From the NCBI GenBank assembly GCA_017640615.1, contig JAEPQK010000006.1, positions 234,777 through 298,776 on the forward strand: a stretch of DNA of 64,000 nucleotides, written 5' to 3'. Numbering within the stretch: the first letter of the stretch is position 1; each line of letters begins with the position of its first letter. This DNA comes from Rhizobiaceae bacterium (GTDB taxonomy: Bacteria; Pseudomonadota; Alphaproteobacteria; Rhizobiales; Rhizobiaceae). The notes beneath the pieces were generated by a model, which saw nothing but the letters and a program-made list of their open reading frames with translations, had not been told where the DNA came from and searched no databases. The translations under genes were made by a program, and so were the position numbers. Shown piece by piece: positions 1 through 9,119 of the stretch.

Positions 1-213
1 GGTGAGACGCAGCTTACGTACGCCCTTTTCGACAAAGACCGTGCAAAGTCTGTCCAGCTCTTCGAGCGTCAGCAGGTCTTTTTTCGGCAGAAAAGTCATG
101 TCTTCCGCCATGCAATAGGTGCAGCGGAAGTCGCAGCGGTCGGTGACCGACACGCGCAGATAGGTGATGCCGCGTCCGAATGGATCGATCATCGGTGCCG
201 AATGCTGCTGCAT
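1..213 (-). CDS. moaA: GTP 3',8-cyclase MoaA, N-terminal 71 residues (runs off the window)
   Basis: MoaA is the radical-SAM enzyme that starts molybdenum cofactor synthesis by converting GTP to the 3',8-cyclo intermediate. The reverse strand from the ATG at 213 reads without a stop to the window edge. It shows the radical-SAM cluster motif CDFRCTYC about 28 residues in, preceded by [14 protein letters not shown], which is the usual MoaA start. The rest of the gene, including the C-terminal second cluster, lies outside the window. It is divergent from the DUF971 gene at 379. The identity is secure despite truncation by the window edge. Confidence 0.93.
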   Translation of the reverse strand, partial: MQQHSAPMIDPFGRGITYLRVSVTDRCDFRCTYCMAEDMTFLPKKDLLTLEELDRLCTVFVEKGVRKLRLT

Positions 214-378
214 GGTTTCTCCCGGTTTTCACACCGAAGGTGGGGCCCGCAAGCGCCAGTTCAAGGGCTTGTATTCGTAAGTATCATTGCAAATGACCGC
301 CATGCAATCACGCTGGCCGGGCGAGGGCATGGACCAGCGAGACAAGCGGCGCTAAGGCAGGGACGAAAGCAGGTTGCC

Positions 379-726
379 ATGACCCCACCTTCGGAACTCC
401 GCGTCTCGAAAGACCGGCGCGAACTCACGGTTCGCTTCGGCAACACAGCCTATCTGCTGACGGCTGAGATGCTGCGCGTGCTCTCACCGTCGGCCGAGGT
501 GCAGGGCCATTCGCCCGAGCAGCGCGTTACCGTGCCCGGTAAGCGCAACGTGGCGATCCGTGCAATCGAGCCAGTGGGCAACTATGCCGTTCGCATCATC
601 TTTGACGATGGACACGACACCGGGCTTTTCACCTGGACCTATCTCAATACGCTTGGCGAGGAGAAGGAGGCGCGGTGGGAAGCGTATCTGGTGGAACTCG
701 AGACCAAGCGGCTCTCGCGCGGGTGA
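379..726 (+). CDS. DUF971 family protein (gamma-butyrobetaine hydroxylase-like N-terminal domain)
   Basis: A 115-residue protein made almost entirely of one DUF971 domain, with the characteristic RAIEPVGNYAVRIIFDDGHDTG segment followed by FTWTYL. The same fold is found at the N-terminus of eukaryotic gamma-butyrobetaine hydroxylase, but free-standing bacterial copies have no settled function. The reading frame is open upstream to 202. I chose the ATG at 379 because the conserved domain starts right after it and the upstream residues look non-coding. It lies divergent to moaA, and its stop codon directly abuts the convergent polysaccharide deacetylase gene. A link to metal or cofactor work is only suggested by the moaA neighbour. 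Confidence 0.85.
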   Translation: MTPPSELRVSKDRRELTVRFGNTAYLLTAEMLRVLSPSAEVQGHSPEQRVTVPGKRNVAIRAIEPVGNYAVRIIFDDGHDTGLFTWTYLNTLGEEKEARWEAYLVELETKRLSRG

Positions 727-1557
727 CTACTCGGCGGCGGCCACAATCATCGTATCGACGCTGCGCGAGCGCGGCACCAGATGAACGACCTTGAAGCCAC
801 GCTTTTTCAGATCGTTCAGCAATTGCGGCAGCATGGCCGCGGTTCGCGCGTGAATGTCGTGCAGAAGCACGATGCCTGAGCCCCTGGCTTCGAGTTTCGA
901 AAGCGTGCGGGCGCGCACCTGATCGGGCGTGGAGACAAAATAGTCCTTCGAATCCACCGAAGCGCCGATCACGACGACGCCCTGCATGGCGAGGTGCCTT
1001 CTGAGAGCTGCCGTCGAAGCCAGATATGGGAAGCGGAAGAAGTGTGCGACGCGCGAGCGGTTTGGCCCGAGTGCCGCCGCTACGCTGCGGTTTCCCTTAT
1101 CGATTTCGGCCACCGCGCTATCGAACGACATCGACGCGAGATTTGGATGGTTTTGCGTATGCGTTGCGATGGTGTGTCCACGGGCTGCGACCTCGCGCAC
1201 CAGATGCGGATAGGCGTTGGCCATCTGGCCGACCGTGAAGAACGTCGCCTTCACGCCGTGCTGGTCGAGCGCGTTCAGAATTTTCGACGTCTTGCCGGGG
1301 ATCGGACCGTCATCGAAGGTCAGAACCACTTCGCCGCGGGCAAGGACAAGATCGGACAGACTGCCTACGCGGATCGTGCGTCCCCGCAAGCTGCCGCGCG
1401 GTCCGGGAAAGGACATGATGTCGCCCGGCTGTGAAAGGTCCGCCCGCTGCTCGGCTGCGAATGCCAGCTTCGGCGGTTCGACTTCTTTGGGTTTGGTAGT
1501 GCAGGCAGCGAGGTTGAGAGCGGCGGCGACAGCCACCAGGGCGGAAAACAAACGCAT
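727..1557 (-). CDS. Polysaccharide deacetylase family lipoprotein (NodB/CE4 domain)
   Basis: A predicted exported lipoprotein of 276 residues. The N-terminus MRLFSALVAVAAALNLAAC is a short hydrophobic signal ending in a lipobox with Cys at residue 19. The NodB domain follows, with the metal-binding motif TFDDGP near residue 80, a zinc His pair in THTQNHPN, and the terminal LLHD motif. CE4 enzymes remove N- or O-acetyl groups from peptidoglycan or other surface glycans; the substrate here cannot be told. An ATG six codons upstream (1575) is possible, but the 1557 start gives a cleaner signal peptide. The stop abuts that of the DUF971 gene. Confidence 0.85.
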   Translation of the reverse strand: MRLFSALVAVAAALNLAACTTKPKEVEPPKLAFAAEQRADLSQPGDIMSFPGPRGSLRGRTIRVGSLSDLVLARGEVVLTFDDGPIPGKTSKILNALDQHGVKATFFTVGQMANAYPHLVREVAARGHTIATHTQNHPNLASMSFDSAVAEIDKGNRSVAAALGPNRSRVAHFFRFPYLASTAALRRHLAMQGVVVIGASVDSKDYFVSTPDQVRARTLSKLEARGSGIVLLHDIHARTAAMLPQLLNDLKKRGFKVVHLVPRSRSVDTMIVAAAE

Positions 1558-1693
1558 GATGCACACTCGCTGCAACTGAAACTGCGGCGAAGGTGCCGGA
1601 ATATGGTTAATGCCTGGATAATCGGCGCCTCAGGGCATTTACCATGATGGTCGCACGGCAGACGGCTTGACCGAGTGGCACGTACCCACAAGC

Positions 1694-2206
1694 ATGGCCA
1701 GCATGAGCGAACCGAAAATCGGAAATATTGCAGAGCAGGGGGCAGAGGCACAGGCGCTGCTTCTGGAACTCAACAACGCCCACGCCCGGCAAACCTCATT
1801 GCTGACGCGCGAGCGTTGGGATCGTCTTGTCGGGGCGGCCTTTGCGGCTGATTGCGTTGATCGCGCGGCAGCGCTCCTGATCGCTTTCGATCAGGCGGCG
1901 GACTATGACAGCCCGAATTTTGTCTGGTTTCGCGAACGCTACGCAAAGTTCGTTTATGTCGACCGCATCGTCGTCAGCGAGGACCACCAGGGGCGAGGTT
2001 TTGCCAGACGGCTTTATGAAGGGCTGTTTTGGAAGGCGCGCGTGGCCGGCCACGACCGTGTTGTGTGCGAGGTCAACAGTCTGCCTCCCAATCCGGAATC
2101 AGACGCTTTTCATGCGCGGATTGGGTTTGAGGAGGTCGGGCGCGCCGATCTGGACAGCGGCGCCAAGTCCGTTCGCTATCTGATGCGGAAGTTAGAAGGT
2201 AGCTGA
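1694..2206 (+). CDS. GNAT family N-acetyltransferase
   Basis: A 170-residue protein with a GNAT acetyl-CoA-binding motif A: YVDRIVVSEDHQGRGFARRLY carries the QGRGFA pyrophosphate loop after beta strand 4. The later segment FHARIGFEEVGR is the usual closing beta strand of the fold. GNAT enzymes move an acetyl group from acetyl-CoA to an amine; the acceptor cannot be predicted. The start is uncertain. ATGs at 1667, 1694 and 1703 are all in frame and none has a clear Shine-Dalgarno sequence. It stands alone, convergent with the marR gene. Confidence 0.82.
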   Translation: MASMSEPKIGNIAEQGAEAQALLLELNNAHARQTSLLTRERWDRLVGAAFAADCVDRAAALLIAFDQAADYDSPNFVWFRERYAKFVYVDRIVVSEDHQGRGFARRLYEGLFWKARVAGHDRVVCEVNSLPPNPESDAFHARIGFEEVGRADLDSGAKSVRYLMRKLEGS

Positions 2207-2222
2207 CCCGCAGGCCGCGAGC

Positions 2223-2675
2223 TTATTCTTCTTTCAGCATATCGGCGATGCGGTGCATCTGTTCGCCCAGCGCATCGCATTCGGCCGGGGTTGATTGTGC
2301 CATCACCCTGTCGATCAGCGCCGTGTAGATCGCCAACGCCTCGGTGAGCAGCGCCTCGCCGTCTGCTGTGAGATAGAGCCGGATCACCCGCTTGTCCTTG
2401 GTGTCGCCCTCACGGAGCAGCAGTCCCTGGGTCTCCAGCTGTGGCAGCAGCATGGTTATGTTCGAGCGGCCGACAAGGAGCTTGCGCGCCAGCTCGTGCT
2501 GCGACATGCCCGGGTGCCGGTGCAGGTTCATCAAGATGTCGAGCTGGACGAGCTTGATGCCAAGCGGCGCGAGCGATTTGCTCAACTCGCGCACAATCGC
2601 CTTCTCAGCACGGATGACGGCAATCCAGTTTTTGAACCGCGGATTGTCCCAGGGCAGGTCTTGTAGTTTGTTCAT
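2223..2675 (-). CDS. MarR family transcriptional regulator
   Basis: A 150-residue winged-helix regulator. The recognition region MSQHELARKLLVGRSNITMLLPQLETQGLL is the typical MarR helix-turn-helix, followed by the wing LLREGDTKDKRVIRLYLTADG. MarR proteins act as dimers and are usually released from DNA by a small ligand. It is transcribed divergently from an alpha/beta hydrolase 47 bp away, and two identical-pattern palindromes occupy that gap, one of them overlapping its own start codon. This points to autorepression and control of the hydrolase. The ligand is unknown. Confidence 0.92.
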   Translation of the reverse strand: MNKLQDLPWDNPRFKNWIAVIRAEKAIVRELSKSLAPLGIKLVQLDILMNLHRHPGMSQHELARKLLVGRSNITMLLPQLETQGLLLREGDTKDKRVIRLYLTADGEALLTEALAIYTALIDRVMAQSTPAECDALGEQMHRIADMLKEE

Positions 2676-2703
2676 GGTTGAACTAATATGTTCATGTTTG
2701 AAC
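2670..2703. promoter_or_regulatory. Twin palindromic operator in the marR/hydrolase divergent gap
   Basis: Two 14-bp palindromes of pattern GTTCA-N4-TGAAC lie at 2670-2683 and 2690-2703. Their left edges are exactly 20 bp apart, about two helical turns. All four half-sites match perfectly and the N4 spacers are TGGT and TGTT. The left copy covers the marR start codon at 2673-2675; the right copy sits 20 bp before the hydrolase ATG. The layout is what two MarR dimers on one DNA face would need. Binding by this MarR is an inference from position and symmetry. Confidence 0.75.
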
Positions 2704-2722
2704 TATTTCAAGGAATCCCACT

Positions 2723-3643
2723 ATGGCATCATTCGGCTTCATGGTCATCCGCGGGCTGTTTGCCGTTGCGGAACACGTCTCGCCGGCTGCGGCTGGCCGC
2801 GCGGCGTTCCAGTTGTTCAGCCGAGTTCCAAGGTCCGGCAAGGTTTCCGACAAGGAGCGCGCGGCGCTGGAAAAGGCGGAACCCATAATGCGAGAGGGGC
2901 GTCGGCACCGCCTCAATCTCGAAGGCGGTGGCTGGGTCACAGCATATGATTTTGCCTCGCCACAAGGGCGGCGTGCCCCGACGGTGCTTGTATTGCATGG
3001 CTGGCGCTCTCGGGCAGCGCATATGTCCGGCATTGTGGCGGAACTTACGCGAAGCGGATTCCGGGTGATCGCGCTCGATCTGCCCGGCCATGGCGAATCG
3101 AGCGGGCGCTATCTCAACATGGCGAACGCAGTTTCCTCTGTGCGCGCGGCGGACCAGTGGTTCGGGCCATTTTCGGCAATCGTCGGCCATTCATTTGGCG
3201 GGGCAGTCGCGGCCAACGCCATCGTCGGTTCCGTGAAGGGCATCGCGCCAGTGGCGGCGGGGCGGCTGGTGACCGTTTCCGCGCCAAGCTCCATGCCGGC
3301 TATCTTTCGCGAATTCGGGCGCTTTCTCAATCTCGGGACGCGGGCACAGACGGCGCTTGCGGAAAGGGTGCTCAAGATCGCCGGGCGGCCGCTAGAAGAA
3401 TTCGTGGTCGCGCGACAGCTTGCCGAACACCCGCTCCCGGCACTTGTCGTGCATGCGCCTGACGACAAGGAAGTGCCGGCCAGCGAGGCCGAATCGATGG
3501 CCAAGGCCGGGCCGCATGTGCGGCTCCACTGGGCGCCGGGACTCGGCCACCGGCGCATCCTGGCCGATTGCGATGTGAAAAGGCGGATCGTCGAGTTTCT
3601 GACCGACCCCGAGGTGACGGCGGCAACGCCGGCCGCGGCATAA
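2723..3643 (+). CDS. Alpha/beta hydrolase, MarR-linked
   Basis: A 306-residue alpha/beta hydrolase. The oxyanion region VLVLHGWRSR, the nucleophile elbow GHSFGG (Ser in the middle), the acid segment VHAPDDKEVP and the catalytic His in GLGHRRIL are all visible in order. The start of the chain is hydrophobic (FGFMVIRGLFAVAEHV) and could associate with membrane, though it is not a clear signal peptide. The substrate is unknown. It is divergent to a MarR regulator with paired palindromic sites between them, so induction by its own substrate or a related lipophilic compound is plausible. The stop nearly touches the convergent rhodanese gene. Confidence 0.88.
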   Translation: MASFGFMVIRGLFAVAEHVSPAAAGRAAFQLFSRVPRSGKVSDKERAALEKAEPIMREGRRHRLNLEGGGWVTAYDFASPQGRRAPTVLVLHGWRSRAAHMSGIVAELTRSGFRVIALDLPGHGESSGRYLNMANAVSSVRAADQWFGPFSAIVGHSFGGAVAANAIVGSVKGIAPVAAGRLVTVSAPSSMPAIFREFGRFLNLGTRAQTALAERVLKIAGRPLEEFVVARQLAEHPLPALVVHAPDDKEVPASEAESMAKAGPHVRLHWAPGLGHRRILADCDVKRRIVEFLTDPEVTAATPAAA

Positions 3644-3644
3644 A

Positions 3645-4046
3645 TCAGCTCTTGGTGCGTTCCGGCGGGGCTTCGAGCGCAAGCCCCGCTTCGCGCCAGG
3701 CGCCGAAGCCGCCATCAATGTGAGCGACTTTGTCGAGGCCCATATCTTGAGCGGTCTTGGTAGCAAGCGCCGAACGCCAGCCCGCCGCGCAGAAGAATAC
3801 GAAGCTCTTGCCTGAAGAGAAAATCTCCTTGTGATACGGGCTTTCCGGGTCGATCCAGAATTCCAGCATGCCGCGCGGGCAATGCTGAGCGCCCGGCACG
3901 CGGCCTTCGCGCTGCAATTCGCGGATGTCGCGAATATCGATCAGGAGCGTGTCGCCGCTTTCCGCCCGTTTCGCTGCCTCCTGTGGGGAGATCGTTTCGA
4001 TCTCGGCATTGGCTTCGTCGACCAGCGCCTTGTAGCCCTTTTTCAT
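3645..4046 (-). CDS. Rhodanese-like domain protein
   Basis: A single-domain rhodanese of 133 residues. The domain begins at ISPQEAAKRAESGDTLLIDIRD and has the active-site loop CAAGWR with the persulfide-carrying Cys. Rhodaneses carry sulfane sulfur to acceptors such as thiols or iron-sulfur assembly partners. The ATG at 4046 follows the fumarase stop by 10 bp on the same strand, so the two are probably cotranscribed. Fumarase of class I is an oxygen-labile [4Fe-4S] enzyme, so a repair or sulfur-supply role is a reasonable but untested idea. Confidence 0.88.
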   Translation of the reverse strand: MKKGYKALVDEANAEIETISPQEAAKRAESGDTLLIDIRDIRELQREGRVPGAQHCPRGMLEFWIDPESPYHKEIFSSGKSFVFFCAAGWRSALATKTAQDMGLDKVAHIDGGFGAWREAGLALEAPPERTKS

Positions 4047-4056
4047 CGTCTCACCC

Positions 4057-5676
4057 TCAGCCGAGATTGAGTTCCTTGAAGAAGTCGTTGCCCTTGTCGT
4101 CGATGACGATGAAGGCCGGGAAATCCTCGACTTCGATACGCCAGATCGCTTCCATGCCGAGCTCGGCATATTCAACGACTTCGACCTTTTTGATGCAATC
4201 CTGCGCCAGGCGCGCGGCCGGCCCGCCGATCGAGCCCAGATAGAAGCCGCCATGGCGGCCGCAGGCTTCGCGCACCTGCCGCGAACGATTGCCTTTTGCC
4301 AGCATCACCATCGACCCGCCAAAGGACTGGAACTGGTCCACGAAGGAATCCATGCGGCCTGCGGTCGTCGGCCCGAATGATCCCGACGCATATCCCGCCG
4401 GCGTCTTCGCCGGGCCGGCATAATAGATCGGGTGGTTCTTGAAGTAGTCGGGCATCGGCTCGCCAGCTTCCAGCCGCGCGCGGATCTTCGCATGCGCCAG
4501 ATCGCGGGCGACGATAATCGGGCCGGAGAGCGAAAGGCGAGTCTTTACGGGGTGTTGGCTGAGCTCGCTCAGAATCTGAGTCATCGGTTTGTTGAGGTCG
4601 ACGCGCACCACGTGATCGGTCAGCGAACCCTCATCGATGTCGGGCATGTATTTGGCCGGGTTCGTTTCCAGCTGCTCGACGAAGATGCCGTCACGGGTGA
4701 TCTTGCCCATCGCCTGCCGGTCGGCCGAACAGGAGACGCCGAGCCCGATCGGTAGCGATGCGCCATGGCGCGGCAAGCGGATGACCCGCACATCATGACA
4801 GAAATATTTTCCGCCGAACTGCGCGCCGACGCCCATCTGCTGAGTGAGCTTGTGAACTTCCGCCTCCATTTCGAGATCGCGGAAGGCGTGGCCGGCTTCG
4901 CTGCCTGAGGTCGGCAAGGTATCGAGATAGCGTGTCGAGGCCAGTTTGACCGTCTTCAGGTTCATCTCGGCCGACGTGCCGCCAATCACGATTGCCAGGT
5001 GATAGGGCGGGCAAGCGGCGGTGCCGAGCGTCAGGATTTTTTCCTTCAGAAACTCGATCATGCGGTCGTGCGTCAGCAGCGACGGCGTACCCTGATAGAG
5101 GAAGGTCTTGTTGGCCGAACCGCCGCCCTTGGCGACAAAGAGGAATTTGTAGGCGTCTTCGCCTTCCTCATAGATGTCGATCTGCGCAGGCAGATTGTTC
5201 TTGGTGTTCTTTTCCTCAAACATGGCCAGCGGGGCGAGCTGCGAATAGCGCAGGTTTTTCTTTTCGTAAGCGTCGAGTACGCCGCGGCCGAGCGCACCGG
5301 CATCGCCGCCATCGGTCCACACGCGCCGGCCCTTCTTGCCCATCACGATTGCGGTGCCGGTGTCCTGACACATGGGCAGTACACCGCCTGCCGCGATGTT
5401 CGCGTTCTTCAACAGGTCATAGGCGACGAAACGGTCATTGTCGGTTGCTTCGCCGTCTTCAAGGATCGAGGCAAGCTGCTTCAAGTGGCCCGGCCGCAGC
5501 AGGTGGTTGATGTCCGCGAAGGCTGTCTCGGAGAGAAGCCGCAAACCCTCTTGCTCGACGGTCAGAATGTCTTCGCCGCGGAATTTTTCCACCGACACGA
5601 AATCCGAGCTGAGCTTGCGGTAGGGCGTCTCGTCGGCGCCGAGCGGGAACATTTCCATTGAGGAAGGATCGGACAT
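4057..5676 (-). CDS. Fumarate hydratase, class I
   Basis: A 539-residue class I fumarase converting fumarate to L-malate in the TCA cycle, using a [4Fe-4S] cluster. Its length matches the two-domain FumA/FumB form. Candidate cluster cysteines are in [21 protein letters not shown] and [11 protein letters not shown]. The C-terminal domain contains the swivelling segment [12 protein letters not shown] start at the ATG at 5676 ([13 protein letters not shown]); an in-frame ATG at 5727 is possible but adds an atypical Arg/Gln-rich stretch. The rhodanese gene follows in the same operon. A malic enzyme at 26.5 kb acts on the product malate. Confidence 0.93.
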   Translation of the reverse strand: MSDPSSMEMFPLGADETPYRKLSSDFVSVEKFRGEDILTVEQEGLRLLSETAFADINHLLRPGHLKQLASILEDGEATDNDRFVAYDLLKNANIAAGGVLPMCQDTGTAIVMGKKGRRVWTDGGDAGALGRGVLDAYEKKNLRYSQLAPLAMFEEKNTKNNLPAQIDIYEEGEDAYKFLFVAKGGGSANKTFLYQGTPSLLTHDRMIEFLKEKILTLGTAACPPYHLAIVIGGTSAEMNLKTVKLASTRYLDTLPTSGSEAGHAFRDLEMEAEVHKLTQQMGVGAQFGGKYFCHDVRVIRLPRHGASLPIGLGVSCSADRQAMGKITRDGIFVEQLETNPAKYMPDIDEGSLTDHVVRVDLNKPMTQILSELSQHPVKTRLSLSGPIIVARDLAHAKIRARLEAGEPMPDYFKNHPIYYAGPAKTPAGYASGSFGPTTAGRMDSFVDQFQSFGGSMVMLAKGNRSRQVREACGRHGGFYLGSIGGPAARLAQDCIKKVEVVEYAELGMEAIWRIEVEDFPAFIVIDDKGNDFFKELNLG

Positions 5677-5819
5677 TTTGGCGTTCCAGATGGATGGCTG
5701 CAGTTGAAGTCGTTTTAGTCGCGGCATGGGGAATGTCCACTGCCACCGGGTTTCGCAATTGGATGATCCGCTGCTAGTCTCGCCCCGACAACATGGCATG
5801 ACGCGCGGAGAGAACGGGT

Positions 5820-6737
5820 ATGAGCGAAGTCGATTCTGTGATGCTGAATTTCAGCCCGGGAAGCCTGATGCTTCTCAACGGAATCCTCGCCATCGTGATG
5901 TTCGGCGTCGCGCTCGACCTGACCTTGGGCGACTTCCGCCGCCTGCTGGAAACGCCGCGCGCGCTGCTGCTGGGCTTTTTCTCTCAGTTTCTCTTCCTGC
6001 CGGCAGCGACCTTTCTGCTGGTGCTTCTGCTGCGGCCGGCGCCCAGCATGGCGCTGGGTATGATGCTGGTCGCGGCCTGTCCGGGCGGCAACATTTCGAA
6101 TTTCATCACCCACAGGGCAGGGGGCAACACAGCGCTTTCGGTGAGCCTCACCGCGGTGGCGACCGTTTGCGCAACGATCATGACGCCGTTCAATCTGGCG
6201 TTTTGGGGCAGCCTCTACGCCCCGACTTTGCCGCTGCTCACCGAGACAAGCGTTTCGCCCTTTGAGATGGCGTGGACCGTTGCGGTGCTGCTCGTCGTCC
6301 CGCTCATCCTCGGCATGACGATCAATGCACGATACCCGGCATTTTCGGCGCGTATTCGCGGCACCATGCGTGTTCTTTCGATGATCATCTTCGCCGGCTT
6401 CGTTGTCGGTGCGCTTGCCGCGAACTGGCAGTATTTCCTCGATTATGTGAGCCTGGTTGCCGGGCTTGTGCTGCTTCACAACGCGATTGCGCTTGGCGGC
6501 GGCTACGGCATCGCATGGGCGGGCGGGCTCGACGAGTATGATCGCCGCGCGGTCTCCGTCGAAACCGGCATTCAGAACTCGGGGCTCGGCCTGATTCTCA
6601 TCTTCAACTTCTTCGGCGGGCTTGGCGGCATGGCGATCGTCGCGGCTTGGTGGGGCGTCTGGCACATCCTTTCGGGGTTGGCACTTGCAGCCTGGTTCAG
6701 CCGCCGACCGACCAGTACGCGCGGCGCACCGGCCTGA
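5820..6737 (+). CDS. Bile acid:sodium symporter (BASS) family transporter
   Basis: A 305-residue polytopic inner-membrane protein with about nine to ten hydrophobic helices. The family pattern is clear: [11 protein letters not shown] near the start, the sodium-site segment [23 protein letters not shown], and the late [15 protein letters not shown] motif with its conserved Glu and Gln. BASS members import organic acids with sodium; the bacterial substrate is not predictable from sequence. The gene is divergent from fumarase, so a carboxylate substrate would make sense, but this is only context. Confidence 0.9.
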   Translation: MSEVDSVMLNFSPGSLMLLNGILAIVMFGVALDLTLGDFRRLLETPRALLLGFFSQFLFLPAATFLLVLLLRPAPSMALGMMLVAACPGGNISNFITHRAGGNTALSVSLTAVATVCATIMTPFNLAFWGSLYAPTLPLLTETSVSPFEMAWTVAVLLVVPLILGMTINARYPAFSARIRGTMRVLSMIIFAGFVVGALAANWQYFLDYVSLVAGLVLLHNAIALGGGYGIAWAGGLDEYDRRAVSVETGIQNSGLGLILIFNFFGGLGGMAIVAAWWGVWHILSGLALAAWFSRRPTSTRGAPA

Positions 6738-6918
6738 TCGGAACCGTCTCACCGCGGCGAAATTGCATCACGTTTTCGCGAAAAACGTATCAAATCCACC
6801 GGGCAGACATATTCGACCTTAACGGTAAGGCAATCGGCACGTATGATTGTGGCTTATCTGCTTCGCATATTCAGACAACGGACTTACTGGGCCGGCTGAC
6901 GGCTGGATTGGGTGATCG

Positions 6919-8844
6919 ATGAGACTCTTTGCCAAACGCGGATTGATGGCGGCAACGGCCGTCTTCTCCGGAATGGTTCTGCTGGGGACGCAGCAGGCTT
7001 CAGCGGAAACGCTTTTTGAGCGCCTGTTCGGCGGCAAGCGCATCAAGCGTGTCGAAAAGGTCGAGCCGGAGCCGCCGAAGAAAGTCGTCATCGCCCGGGT
7101 CTCGTCGCCTCAATATTACAATTACAAGGTCGATCCGCTGGTCCGCGTGGATTTCGCGGCCTTGATCAGCACACTTGAAGAGGTCGAGCCGTCCACGGAT
7201 CGCGCTCAGGCAGGCGAGGTGATTCTGGCGTCCGTTGCCGAACCCGGCGAAGCTTCGCCCGCCATTCCGCTTCCAGATGTCGATACGGATGCCAGCAAGT
7301 TCGCGGCAGCCATCGATAGCCTGCAAGAGTTCAAGCTGATGGCCGAGAAGGAGATCGCTGACGCGATCGTCGCGCATTACGGGGCTGATCCCGACTTCAT
7401 CTGGCTGCGCGACGGCAAGCCGAATCACCGTGCGGAAGAGGCCCTCGCAGTGCTGTCCGAAGCCGCCGAGCACGGCCTCGTGGCCGAGGAATATACGGTT
7501 GCGGCAATCGACCGGCCGGCAGCCGAGGGCGAAACCATCGATCCGGCATTGCGGAATGCGCAGTTCGAGATGGAGCTTTCCGCGCGGGTGCTGCGCTATA
7601 TGCGTGACGCGAAGGGTGGCCGCGTCGATCCAAACCGGATTTCCGGCTATCATGATTTCGAGCTGAAGACGCTCGACTATGGCCACGCGCTCGATGTGTT
7701 GGGCGACACCTTCGCCGTGCGCACTTTTATGGAATCGGAACACCCGCAGAATTCGGCATATGCCGCGCTGCGGGCCGAGCTTGCCGAGCTGCGTTCCAGC
7801 CAGGAGAAGGCGATCATCGTGTCGCCCGACCTTTTCATGAGGCCCGGCAAGTCTTCGCCGGAATTCACTAAGCTTCTGCAGATCATCGACCGAGACGCCG
7901 ACGCGGAATTCCGCGCCGAATTTGGCGAGCTGCTGGCCGCTAACATTGACAACGAGACCTATACGCAGGAGCTCGTGCCGCTGATCAAGGCGGCTCAGAA
8001 GAAGGCTGGTGTGGGTGCGGACGGCATCATCGGGCCGCGCACCGTTGGCGCGATCGCCGGTGACTCCAAGGCTGACCGTCTCGAAAAGGTTCGGATCGCG
8101 ATAGAGCAGCTGCGCTGGCTGCCTTCCGAACTCGGCGATCGGCACGTGTTTATCAACGTGGCCGAGTTCAGGGCCCGCTACATTGAAGAAGGCACCGAGA
8201 AGCTGGCCATGAAAGCTGTGGTCGGCCAGCGCTCCAAGCAGACGAACTTCTTCCACGATGAGATCGAATATGTGGAGTTCCACCCATACTGGGGTGTGCC
8301 GCGCTCGATCCTCGTCAACAAATACCTGCCGAAGCTGGTCAACGACCCGGGCTATCTCGATCGTATCGGCTATGAGGTTTCCGATGGCCGCGGACGGCGG
8401 ATTTCGTCCTCATCCGTTAATTGGGCCGCCTATGGTTCGCGTCCGCCCTTCGACGTGAGGCAGCCGCCGGGGCCGCGGAACGCGCTCGGCGAAATGAAGA
8501 TTATGTTCCCGAACAGGCATGCGATCTACATGCATGACACGCCTGAAAAGCACCTGTTCGAGCGGGAAAGCCGCGCCTATTCCAGCGGCTGCGTGCGGCT
8601 GGAAGACCCGCGCGCCATGGCCGCGGCCGTTCTCAGCTGGGACCGCGAGCAGGTCGTCGAGCGGCTGAAAAATGGGCGCGGAAAAGAAGAGTTGGCCAAG
8701 ACGATCCCGGTCTATGTCTCGTATTTCACCGCATGGCCGGATTCGAGCGGCAATGTGAACTATGTGCCCGACATCTACGATCGCGACAGCTATATGCAAA
8801 AGGCGATGACCAAGATCGACGAGACGCGCGCTCCAAACACCTGA
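6919..8844 (+). CDS. L,D-transpeptidase, YcbB/LdtD type, with peptidoglycan-binding domain
   Basis: A 641-residue exported cell-wall enzyme that makes 3-3 cross-links in peptidoglycan. The signal peptide runs to about residue 30 (ending QQASAE). A peptidoglycan-binding-like region is seen around GVGADGIIGPRTVGAI. The YkuD catalytic domain carries YMHDTPEK and SSGCVRLEDP, with the catalytic Cys near residue 556. The large size and the long N-terminal scaffold match the LdtD/YcbB class. L,D-cross-links are abundant in polar-growing Hyphomicrobiales, which lack the usual elongasome. A strong terminator follows. Confidence 0.92.
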   Translation: MRLFAKRGLMAATAVFSGMVLLGTQQASAETLFERLFGGKRIKRVEKVEPEPPKKVVIARVSSPQYYNYKVDPLVRVDFAALISTLEEVEPSTDRAQAGEVILASVAEPGEASPAIPLPDVDTDASKFAAAIDSLQEFKLMAEKEIADAIVAHYGADPDFIWLRDGKPNHRAEEALAVLSEAAEHGLVAEEYTVAAIDRPAAEGETIDPALRNAQFEMELSARVLRYMRDAKGGRVDPNRISGYHDFELKTLDYGHALDVLGDTFAVRTFMESEHPQNSAYAALRAELAELRSSQEKAIIVSPDLFMRPGKSSPEFTKLLQIIDRDADAEFRAEFGELLAANIDNETYTQELVPLIKAAQKKAGVGADGIIGPRTVGAIAGDSKADRLEKVRIAIEQLRWLPSELGDRHVFINVAEFRARYIEEGTEKLAMKAVVGQRSKQTNFFHDEIEYVEFHPYWGVPRSILVNKYLPKLVNDPGYLDRIGYEVSDGRGRRISSSSVNWAAYGSRPPFDVRQPPGPRNALGEMKIMFPNRHAIYMHDTPEKHLFERESRAYSSGCVRLEDPRAMAAAVLSWDREQVVERLKNGRGKEELAKTIPVYVSYFTAWPDSSGNVNYVPDIYDRDSYMQKAMTKIDETRAPNT

Positions 8845-8865
8845 TGAGCACCGCAATCGACCACG

Positions 8866-8894
8866 AAAAACCCGGCTTCGCGCCGGGTTTTTCT
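8866..8894 (+). terminator. Rho-independent terminator after the L,D-transpeptidase gene
   Basis: The stem CCCGGC/GCCGGG with a TTCGC loop is preceded by a run of A and followed by TTTTTCTTT. It lies 22 bp after the stop codon and separates the transpeptidase gene from the tRNA-Val promoter. Confidence 0.88.
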
Positions 8895-8944
8895 TTGCGG
8901 CTGGCGGGCCGTGACTACCGGATCGTAGACACCGCTTCGCGCGC

Positions 8945-8973
8945 TTGACTTGATCAGGGGCCGCACCTTATAT
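8945..8973 (+). promoter_or_regulatory. Sigma-70 type promoter for tRNA-Val
   Basis: TTGACT at 8945-8950 and TTATAT at 8968-8973 are separated by 17 bp. Transcription would begin near 8980, about 20 bp before the mature tRNA. The fit is good for a stable-RNA promoter. Confidence 0.65.
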
Positions 8974-9001
8974 CCCGCTTCCGGTCGCGGAAGCGGCTTC
9001 G

Positions 9002-9076
9002 GGGCGATTAGCTCAGCGGGAGAGCACACCCTTCACACGGGTGGGGTCGCTGGTTCAATCCCAGCATCGCCCACCA
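9002..9076 (+). tRNA. tRNA-Val (anticodon CAC)
   Basis: A complete cloverleaf of 75 nt with encoded CCA. The acceptor GGGCGAT pairs with ATCGCCC. The anticodon stem CACCC/GGGTG encloses loop TTCACAC, giving anticodon CAC, which reads GUG. The T arm is CTGG-TTCAATC-CCAG. Confidence 0.95.
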
Positions 9077-9119
9077 TTCTCCTCAAGTCAGATTTGGATG
9101 ACAGGCCGCGGTCCAGCCG

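Noticed and set aside
214..378. Molybdenum cofactor riboswitch in the moaA/DUF971 gap
   Set aside because: The gap is only 165 bp and I see no convincing aptamer-like paired arrangement; this riboswitch class is not expected in this group.
5715..6752. 345-residue reverse frame opposite the BASS transporter
   Set aside because: Strongly basic, His/Arg-rich and without motifs, while the forward frame is a clear membrane transporter.
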